DNA of 64,000 nt, taken from the NCBI RefSeq assembly GCF_032678705.1, contig NZ_JAVTSS010000002.1, forward strand, positions 930,001-994,000, given 5' to 3'. The notes beneath the pieces are model-generated. The model saw only the letters and a program-made list of their open reading frames with translations, searched no databases and had not been told where the DNA came from. Every line of letters starts with the position of its first letter. Within the stretch, counting starts at the first letter, position 1. Below, one piece after another: positions 43,317 through 49,085 of the stretch. The stretch is from Pedobacter frigiditerrae. GTDB lineage: Bacteria > Bacteroidota > Bacteroidia > Sphingobacteriales > Sphingobacteriaceae. A program made the position numbers and the translations under genes.

Positions 43317-43578
43317 ATAGTTAAAATTTATTAATACTTATAAATATATAAATTTTAACTATGATTAATCTAATTTCAATATGCTGAATTCAAAGGAAAT
43401 TGAGGTCGAAAAAATCTTATAGTTTGATTCGACCTTTATTTTCCGTATTTCATCGACCTTATAACTGTCCAGATAGATTAAATTTCTTCAAATGTTGGCT
43501 AATTAATAAAAAGTTATAACTTTATATATCAATAAGTTAACGACCTCAAACTTTGGATAAGGAATTATCCACATATTT

Positions 43579-44439
43579 ATGAAAAAGAACATTATACTCA
43601 GCATTGTAATAATGACTGTTTTGTTTTCTATTCTCCTTTTTAAAATTTCAAAGGCTCAAGATGCTTTTGAGCATAGCTTGAAATTAAAGGTAGATTCATT
43701 GATTTCAGAAAGGGCAATATTTTCTATTGCAGATGTAACCTTATTGCCCAATAACAGTACTCATAGTATAATGACGCCTACTGGATGGGTTGGCAATTCT
43801 ACATATATCTTTGCAATATTAGGTGGTGTTTTTCCTGCAGAATATGTGAAAACTAAAGGCGACTTAATAGGTGCCTTTGGTATCGCATTTGGAAATTCTG
43901 ATAAATATTTTAGTGTTTCTGCAAGTGTTAATATAACCAGGGTAACAGAATTAAAGGACTTTTCTGGAAATATTATATTAAGCCGAAAGATATTTAAAGC
44001 TAGCAGCATTGCAATAGGCGGTATTCAGCTTTTTGCAAACCCAAAAGTTTCAGACGCCCCAGATGGAACTTATTACATTTCATTTAGTCATGCAGTACAA
44101 ACTGTAAGATCAATTGAAGCGGGTTATTCAGGATTAATTTATACAATTGGTATTGGCAATGGAAGGTTTTTGTATAAAAGTCCTTGGGATATTGCTTCGG
44201 GGAAAGGTAAATATGGAACTGGAGTTTTTGCAAATATATCTTATGAAGTTTTGAAAAATGTAAATATCAATGCAGAATGGTCTGGTTTAAACCTTGGGTT
44301 TTCAACAGGCGTTCAACCATTAAAAAAATCTCCACTAATAATTGGTTTAGGAGTTTATAATCTCACTAAAAATTCTGGTGATAGGGTCTCGATGATAGGA
44401 ACCATTGGATACCCATTCTCTTTATCAAAAAACAAATAA
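43579..44439 (+). CDS. Exported protein of unknown function
   Basis: A 286-residue protein with an N-terminal hydrophobic segment (about 4-25, MKKNIILSIVIMTVLFSILLF) that can be a signal peptide or anchor. The rest has Gly-rich strands (TPTGWVGNSTYIFAILGG, YSGLIYTIGIGNGRFLY) that look like an outer-membrane or beta-barrel-type fold. No family is recognised. It starts a group of three genes of exported proteins with gaps of 5 and 45 bases. The C-terminus (VSMIGTIGYPFSLSKNK) lacks the terminal Phe of typical barrels. Confidence 0.7.
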   Translation: MKKNIILSIVIMTVLFSILLFKISKAQDAFEHSLKLKVDSLISERAIFSIADVTLLPNNSTHSIMTPTGWVGNSTYIFAILGGVFPAEYVKTKGDLIGAFGIAFGNSDKYFSVSASVNITRVTELKDFSGNIILSRKIFKASSIAIGGIQLFANPKVSDAPDGTYYISFSHAVQTVRSIEAGYSGLIYTIGIGNGRFLYKSPWDIASGKGKYGTGVFANISYEVLKNVNINAEWSGLNLGFSTGVQPLKKSPLIIGLGVYNLTKNSGDRVSMIGTIGYPFSLSKNK

Positions 44440-44444
44440 AAACT

Positions 44445-44831
44445 ATGAAAAAGCTAATTTTTATTTTCTTACTCTCGTTTACTTTAATAGGTTTCAACGA
44501 TGCAATGGCTCAAAATGGGAGAAATAATAACTCTGATTTTAAAGTTCCACTGCCAGTTGTAGCGCCGCCATTAAATCCAGATTTTGGTTTTAATATGGTT
44601 GTGCCCGCAATGCCCCCTATTAATGTACCAGCAGTCATAACGCCTAGTTTAATAACAGCAAGTTATTTACCTCAAATTCCTTCAGCTCCATTAATGCCAA
44701 GAGCTCCTGAATCTAATATGCTTCAATCTTTGCAGGGTGAGGTCACAAAATCTAATTATCCTAAAACCATAAAACTACCTCCATTGGCTTCCATTCCACC
44801 CAACCCCCAAGTGAGGCTTGCTCTATATTAA
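44445..44831 (+). CDS. Proline-rich exported protein
   Basis: A 128-residue protein with signal peptide (MKKLIFIFLLSFTLIGFNDAMAQ, cleavage about residue 23). The mature part is rich in Pro, Ala, Val and Ile with words such as PLPVVAPPLNPD and PAMPPINVPA, and probably has no globular fold. It is 5 bases downstream of the preceding gene. It might be a linker or a cell-wall/outer-surface spacer; no function is assigned. Confidence 0.7.
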   Translation: MKKLIFIFLLSFTLIGFNDAMAQNGRNNNSDFKVPLPVVAPPLNPDFGFNMVVPAMPPINVPAVITPSLITASYLPQIPSAPLMPRAPESNMLQSLQGEVTKSNYPKTIKLPPLASIPPNPQVRLALY

Positions 44832-44876
44832 ATTTCCGCAAAAATTTAAGATTTTATAATCTCTAACGCATAAGAA

Positions 44877-45755
44877 ATGTTATACAATAAAAAAGGTAAA
44901 AACTTGAAGATCTATTTCTTTTTTGCATTTATGTTACTCCCTTTTGTTTCATTTGCACAAGATGGACATCGAACTTTTAGTTTTAAGACTAATGCAGAAT
45001 ACCAAACGGATATAACTGTAAACTCTAGGTCCATAATACAAAGAGGTAAGCAAGTTCTTCATATAAACTCAACTTCAAATGTTTCTAAAACTTCAAAAGT
45101 TATCGCTATAGGCGATAAGGGTTATACTTTTAATATAAAAATTAAAGGTATGGATAACCTAATTGATGGAATGGGTAAAAAATTGCATTATAATTCTGCT
45201 TCGGGTTTAGATGGATCTACTATAAAAAGTGCTTTAGATTATATGGTTAATAAGTCTGTTGATTTAAAGGTAAACAAATATGGAATTATAGAGTCGTTTG
45301 ATAATGAACAGGTTGAGTTTGCAACGGATACATTACTTGCTTTTGCAGGAATACAACCAGAGGTTTTTCAAAAAGGAAAATTATTTGATCTTGTTGCAGA
45401 CATTACTTACACCAAAAACTTATTGAAAGGACATAACTGGACTGATGTATCAACTACTGCTAATGAAAAAATCACCACAAAATTTTGGATTGAAAATATA
45501 AATGAAACTAATATTGTTTTAAAATTTACAAGCTCAAGCATCGGTAAATTAATCAATAGCAATAGTAATGGAACTTACTTAGTCGACAATAAGACAGGCA
45601 TAATCTTAGAAAAGCTTGTGTATGTTGTTTCTGTTGGTTACCAAATCTCGGCAGATAAAATTGTTTATGCAGTATCTAGGTCATCAAATATTTTTGAGAA
45701 AACAAAGTTACTCCCTAATTTTCAGAACAGCTTATCATTATTAGATGGCAATTAA
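44877..45755 (+). CDS. Exported protein, DUF6263-like
   Basis: A 292-residue protein with basic N-terminus and signal peptide (about residues 10-27, FFFAFMLLPFVSFAQ). The remainder has repeated short beta strands and turns (TVNSRSIIQRGKQVLH, TYLVDNKTGIILEKLVYVVSVGYQ). The pattern resembles DUF6263-type exported proteins of Bacteroidota, but I hold this loosely. It is the third gene of the group starting at 43579 and ends 30 bases before trmB. Confidence 0.65.
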   Translation: MLYNKKGKNLKIYFFFAFMLLPFVSFAQDGHRTFSFKTNAEYQTDITVNSRSIIQRGKQVLHINSTSNVSKTSKVIAIGDKGYTFNIKIKGMDNLIDGMGKKLHYNSASGLDGSTIKSALDYMVNKSVDLKVNKYGIIESFDNEQVEFATDTLLAFAGIQPEVFQKGKLFDLVADITYTKNLLKGHNWTDVSTTANEKITTKFWIENINETNIVLKFTSSSIGKLINSNSNGTYLVDNKTGIILEKLVYVVSVGYQISADKIVYAVSRSSNIFEKTKLLPNFQNSLSLLDGN

Positions 45756-45759
45756 ATCT

Positions 45760-45767
45760 TACTTTTG
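45760..45767 (+). promoter_or_regulatory. -7 promoter box (TACTTTTG) of trmB
   Basis: TACTTTTG matches TAnnTTTG and lies 18 bases before the GTG start at 45786. It supports the GTG over the upstream TTG at 45765, which overlaps the box itself. Confidence 0.5.
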
Positions 45768-45785
45768 TGCTTTAAAAATTTTAAA

Positions 45786-46436
45786 GTGGGTAAAGATAAA
45801 TTAAGAAAGTTTGCAGAGATAGATACTTTTCCAAACGTCTATCAATTGCATTTGGGTAAAGTGATGAAGGGAAAATGGGCAGAAGCGCATTTTAAAAACA
45901 ACAATCCAGTAGTTTTAGAGTTAGCATGTGGTAAGGGTGAATATGCTGTTAATTTAGCCAAGCTTTTTCCAGAAAAAAACTTTGTTGGGGTTGATTTAAA
46001 AGGAAATCGAATTTGGAGAGGCGCAAGAACAGGGGTTGATGAAGGCATACAAAACTTAGCTTTTTTAAGAATACAAATCGAAGATATTTTAGAATATTTT
46101 GCTCCAGGAGAGATTGATGAAATCTGGATTACCTTTGCCGACCCACAACCACAAGAGAGTAGAGAAAAGAAACGTTTAACTTTTCCTGGATTTTTAGAAA
46201 AGTACAGAATTCTGCTGAAAGCAGGAGGAAGGATGAATTTAAAAACCGACAATGATGGGTTGTACAATTATACAGTAGAAAAGGTAGAAGAGTTAAACCT
46301 AATTACCCATAAAAACACTAATCATTTATATCAATCGGAATTTGCTGATGAAGTTTTATCCATCAAAACTCATTACGAGAGAATCTATTTGAAACACGAT
46401 AAAAACATCAATTATATTCAATTTTCATTTAGCTAA
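45786..46436 (+). CDS. trmB: tRNA (guanine-N7-)-methyltransferase
   Basis: A 216-residue TrmB, making m7G46 in tRNAs with SAM. The motifs LELACGKGEYAVNLAKLFP, FVGVDLKG and ITFADPQPQESREKKRL are seen. The last corresponds to the DPWPK-type active-site motif and in Bacteroidota reads DPQP. I use GTG 45786 because the frame upstream overlaps the promoter box. The stop overlaps the start of the next gene in TAATG, so the alkyltransferase-like gene is coupled. Confidence 0.92.
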   Translation: MGKDKLRKFAEIDTFPNVYQLHLGKVMKGKWAEAHFKNNNPVVLELACGKGEYAVNLAKLFPEKNFVGVDLKGNRIWRGARTGVDEGIQNLAFLRIQIEDILEYFAPGEIDEIWITFADPQPQESREKKRLTFPGFLEKYRILLKAGGRMNLKTDNDGLYNYTVEKVEELNLITHKNTNHLYQSEFADEVLSIKTHYERIYLKHDKNINYIQFSFS

Positions 46437-46762
46437 TGGAAAATTCATTCTACGAGCAGGTTTTTGAAGTGGCAAGACTAGTTCCAAAAGGAAGGGTAAC
46501 TTCTTATGGTGCAATTGCAAAAGCTTTGGGTGCTGGCGGTTCTGCCCGAATGGTTGGTTATGCCATGAGTAATGCTGGCATTGCACATCCCAAAGTACCT
46601 GCTCATAGAATAGTAAATAGCAGTGGATTACTTACTGGAAAGTTTCATTTCTCGCCACCAGAATTAATGCAACAATTGTTGGAGCAAGAAGGAATAAAGG
46701 TTGAAAATGATAAAGTAAAAGATTTTAAAAAGGTGTTCTGGAATCCTTTAGAAGAGCTATAA
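46436..46762 (+). CDS. MGMT-family alkyltransferase-like protein (ATL, active-site Cys replaced)
   Basis: A 108-residue protein with the DNA-binding domain of O6-alkylguanine-DNA alkyltransferase: GRVTSYGAIAKALG (HTH), RMVGYAMSNA and VPAHRIVNSSG. In the active enzyme the last motif is PCHRV; here Cys is Ala (PAHR), so it cannot accept alkyl groups. ATL proteins bind O6-alkylguanine and hand it to nucleotide excision repair. In most ATLs known to me the substitute is Trp, so Ala is a less common variant. Coupled to trmB. Confidence 0.9.
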   Translation: MENSFYEQVFEVARLVPKGRVTSYGAIAKALGAGGSARMVGYAMSNAGIAHPKVPAHRIVNSSGLLTGKFHFSPPELMQQLLEQEGIKVENDKVKDFKKVFWNPLEEL

Positions 46763-46763
46763 T

Positions 46764-46795
46764 TAGTTCTCAATTTACAGTTAACAATTCAGCAT
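46764..46795. repeat. Word tract (TCAATT, CAGTTAACAATTC)
   Basis: Short AT-rich tract TTCTCAATTTACAGTTAACA with inverted words, just upstream of the next gene start. Related in kind to other tracts, not in sequence. Confidence 0.3.
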
Positions 46796-46801
46796 AAAAT
46801 T

Positions 46802-47158
46802 ATGGGAAAATTAGTAGAAGAATTTAATAGCTATCGTACTAAAATGAACGATAGAATAATGGAAACATCCAATACCAACATCAAAAGATTTTTTGCCTTA
46901 GATACCACTACTTATGCAGATGGTGCTTTAAATGTAAAAACTAAAGAGATGCTTGGCTTGGTAGCTTCAATGGTTTTACGTTGCGATGATTGCATTAAAT
47001 ATCACTTGGAAAAATGCTTCAACGAAGGCGTAAATAATGCTGAAATTAATGAAGTATTTATGATTGCTAATTTAGTTGGCGGTTCAATTGTTATTCCTCA
47101 CTATAGAAGAGCTGTTGAGTTTTGGGATGAGTTAAATAGTTCTGAGTTGGGAGAATAG
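46802..47158 (+). CDS. Carboxymuconolactone decarboxylase/AhpD-like protein
   Basis: A 118-residue protein of the CMD/AhpD family with the redox motif CDDCIKYHLEKCF at about residues 61-73; the CxxC plus His pattern is that of AhpD-type peroxide or thiol-redox enzymes. Trimeric or hexameric in relatives. The last residues (SELGE) are encoded by a copy of the GAGTTGGGAG word tract (47144-47170), so the natural C-terminus may have been altered by the tract. Confidence 0.88.
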   Translation: MGKLVEEFNSYRTKMNDRIMETSNTNIKRFFALDTTTYADGALNVKTKEMLGLVASMVLRCDDCIKYHLEKCFNEGVNNAEINEVFMIANLVGGSIVIPHYRRAVEFWDELNSSELGE

Positions 47159-47170
47159 AGTTTGGAGTTT
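47144..47170. repeat. GAGTTGGGAG word tract (left flank of the four-helix-bundle gene)
   Basis: GAGTTGGGAG and GAGTTTGGAG words are the reverse complement of the CTCCCAACTC units at 47622-47662. The two tracts face each other across the four-helix-bundle gene, and this copy overlaps the last codons of the upstream CMD gene. Confidence 0.6.
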
Positions 47171-47214
47171 GTCAACGGATTTCGTAAATCGTTCTGAAGA
47201 ATATATATTTAAGA

Positions 47215-47592
47215 ATGGGTACAATAAAAGACTTACTTGCTTATCAAAAAGGTTTTAGCTTGGCAATGGAAATTTTTAAAGTTTCAAAAAGATTTCCTTC
47301 AGAAGAGAGATATAGTTTAACAGACCAAATCAGAAGGTCGTCTAGAAGTGTTTGTGCAAATATGGCAGAGGCATATAGAAAGAGAAGATATCCAAATCAT
47401 TTTATCAGTAAACTATCAGATGCTGATATGGAAAATGGTGAGACCCAAACTTGGTTAGATTTTGCCTTATCATGTGAATATATTACATATGATGAGCATA
47501 AAATATTAAATGATTGTGCTGAAGAGGTTGCCAAACTTTTGGTTTATATGATGAATAATTCTGAAAAGTTCTTAATTAAGGCTAGTTCATAA
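47215..47592 (+). CDS. Four-helix bundle protein (23S rRNA intervening-sequence / S23-type)
   Basis: A 125-residue protein with the conserved pattern of the S23/IVS family: LLAYQKGFSLAMEIFKVSKRFPSEERYSLTDQIRRSSRSVCANMAEAY. These four-helix proteins are encoded in rRNA intervening sequences of some bacteria and are widespread as stand-alone genes in Bacteroidota; the fold resembles Avd of diversity-generating retroelements. Function unknown. It is bracketed by inverted low-complexity tracts (47144-47170 and 47622-47662). No rRNA or retroelement is nearby. Confidence 0.9.
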   Translation: MGTIKDLLAYQKGFSLAMEIFKVSKRFPSEERYSLTDQIRRSSRSVCANMAEAYRKRRYPNHFISKLSDADMENGETQTWLDFALSCEYITYDEHKILNDCAEEVAKLLVYMMNNSEKFLIKASS

Positions 47593-47600
47593 CTTTTTAA

Positions 47601-48209
47601 CTAGATATTCTGGCATTATGCAAACTCCCAACTCCCAACTCCCAGCTCCCAACTCCAAACTCAAAACGTTGCCACTGGTGCGGAAATGATCCATTATACA
47701 TTAAATATCATGATAAAGAATGGGGTAAACCTGTTTATGATGATAAAATTTTATTTGAGTTTTTAGTGTTGGAAGGTGCACAAGCAGGTTTAAGTTGGAT
47801 TACCATCTTGCGGAGAAGAGAAGGTTACAGAAAAGCTTTTGCAGGTTTTGATGTTCATAAAGTTGCGGCTTTTTCAGAAAAAGCTGTAGAACGTTTGATG
47901 CAAGACGAAACCATCATTCGTAATCGATTAAAAATTAATTCTGCTATCAATAACGCTAAACTTTTTATAGAAATTCAAAAAGAGTTTGGCTCATTTGCTG
48001 ATTTTATTTGGGCCTATCTACCAAATAAAAGACCTCTAGTTAATGACTTTAAAAATGGAGGCATCCCAGCAAGAACTGAAATTTCAGATGCCATTGCAAA
48101 GGATATGAAAAAGCGTGGATTTAAGTTTTTTGGCACAACTATCTGTTATGCATTTATGCAAGCAACAGGAATGGTTAACGACCATGTGATTGGTTGTGTT
48201 GCTAGGTAA
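47601..48209 (+). CDS. tag: DNA-3-methyladenine glycosylase I, start codon unresolved (possible frameshift)
   Basis: Tag removes 3-methyladenine from DNA. The conserved N-terminus (RCHWCGNDPLYIKYHDKEWG) begins at 47667, with zinc ligands Cys and His, and the C-terminal ligands are in VNDHVIGCVAR. The frame is open upstream to 47601 but has no ATG, GTG or TTG before 47667, only ATT 47607 and CTG 47610. An ATG at 47618 sits right before a heptanucleotide tract and is one base out of frame. Loss of one 7-base unit would join it to the conserved frame, giving MQTPNSQLPT as the new N-terminus. In-frame starts at 47763 (GTG) and 47766 (TTG) would lose the zinc-binding N-terminus. The 5' limit given is that of the open frame, not a proven start. 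Confidence 0.8.
   Translation, partial: LDILALCKLPTPNSQLPTPNSKRCHWCGNDPLYIKYHDKEWGKPVYDDKILFEFLVLEGAQAGLSWITILRRREGYRKAFAGFDVHKVAAFSEKAVERLMQDETIIRNRLKINSAINNAKLFIEIQKEFGSFADFIWAYLPNKRPLVNDFKNGGIPARTEISDAIAKDMKKRGFKFFGTTICYAFMQATGMVNDHVIGCVAR
47622..47662 (+). repeat. Imperfect heptanucleotide tandem repeat at the tag start
   Basis: About six units of 7 bases: AAACTCC, CAACTCC, CAACTCC, CAGCTCC, CAACTCC and AAACTC. Each unit shifts reading frame by one base, so copy number decides whether ATG 47618 reads into tag. Confidence 0.75.
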
Positions 48210-48213
48210 TTTT

Positions 48214-48285
48214 GGTTGTTCGTTGAGCGTTGTTCGTTTTAAAAACGGTCGACGAAGAACGACAAACGATTATCGCTCAATGCTA
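48214..48285. repeat. Inverted word tract (TTGTTCGT / ACGAACAA type)
   Basis: GTTGTTCGTTGAGCGTTGTTC is mirrored by ACGAAGAACGACAAACG and ATTATCGCTCAATGC. It lies between the convergent tag and 48288 genes. Confidence 0.45.
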
Positions 48286-48287
48286 GG

Positions 48288-48962
48288 CTATTTCTTTCCC
48301 GATGAATTATAAGCCTTTACGTAAGCGGCTAAGTTTTTTGCATCGAAACTTTCGGTAGCTTTTATACTTTCAGCTAAATCTTCATCATTATTTAGTTTTG
48401 CCAACAAAATAGTTTTTACAGCATTTGTATTTTCAATGGACACTTCTTGCATTGGTCCGGTTCCAGGTTTTTCTATAAAGTAAGAAATCTTTGCTTTCTG
48501 ACCGCCGCTAGTCTGTTCCTCATTTCTTCTTCTACCACCAAGGTCAATGCTTACTCCACCACCTAATCCCCCTCCAAATCCTCCTGTTCCCATACCAATT
48601 CCTACTTGTGGCCTAACTTTTACTCTTGGCTGTGGTGCTTGTGGCGTTTCTGCTTTATCACCATAAGAATATAAGTTAACCGTGCCTGATTCTATCAATT
48701 TAAAAAACCGATATTCCATTTTCTTCTTCACCACAATAGGCTTGCTCGCATAAGTTTCACCATTCCAAATAAAAGATTGGATGTCCTTGGCCTGAAATTC
48801 CTTAATCGTTTGGTCATCTTCCATGATGGCAACCGAACTAAAATTGGTGCCTTTAATTACACCACGTACAAAATTTCCTTCACTAATTAATACCGCGTCT
48901 TGAGCAAAAAGCTTGGCGCTTAAAAGAAAAAATACAGATAGAATTTTAAATGCTTTCATCAT
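48288..48962 (-). CDS. Exported protein with a glycine-rich segment
   Basis: A 224-residue protein with signal peptide (MMKAFKILSVFFLLSAKLFAQ). The first half (about 22-95) has beta-strand pattern (AVLISEGNFVRGVIKG, DIQSFIWNGETYASKP) like DUF-type exported proteins of Bacteroidota. A Gly-rich segment (about 120-140, GIGMGTGGFGGG) follows, and the C-terminus is helical. Start is Met1 or Met2; both fit. No function is proposed. Confidence 0.7.
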   Translation of the reverse strand: MMKAFKILSVFFLLSAKLFAQDAVLISEGNFVRGVIKGTNFSSVAIMEDDQTIKEFQAKDIQSFIWNGETYASKPIVVKKKMEYRFFKLIESGTVNLYSYGDKAETPQAPQPRVKVRPQVGIGMGTGGFGGGLGGGVSIDLGGRRRNEEQTSGGQKAKISYFIEKPGTGPMQEVSIENTNAVKTILLAKLNNDEDLAESIKATESFDAKNLAAYVKAYNSSGKK

Positions 48963-49000
48963 AACAAATAACGGAAATATTTGGTCTAGTTGTACATAGG

Positions 49001-49045
49001 TGAATAAAGAATAAGGAACAAAGATTAAAGATAAGGTGAATTAAA
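49001..49045. repeat. Quasi-periodic purine tract (GATTAAAGATAAGG)
   Basis: Words AATAAAGAATAAGGAACAAAG and ATTAAAGATAAGG are the reverse-complement counterpart of the tract at 480-528. It lies just upstream of polA. Confidence 0.4.
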
Positions 49046-49085
49046 AATAAATAATAACTTTACAAGTTCACGATTTTATAATCAC

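Noticed and set aside
45842..46267. 141-codon minus-strand frame within trmB
   Set aside because: Shadow frame of a clear trmB gene.
47215..47592. Four-helix-bundle gene as part of a diversity-generating retroelement or rRNA intervening sequence
   Set aside because: No reverse transcriptase, variable repeat or rRNA gene exists in the window.
47622..47662. CRISPR-like array
   Set aside because: Units of 7 bases without spacers are a simple tandem repeat.
47618..47690. ATG 47618 as the start of an independent short peptide in its own frame
   Set aside because: The frame ends at a TGA at 47687 after 23 codons of repeat-like Pro/Asn/Ser/Lys residues. The alternative that it is the start of tag is more useful.
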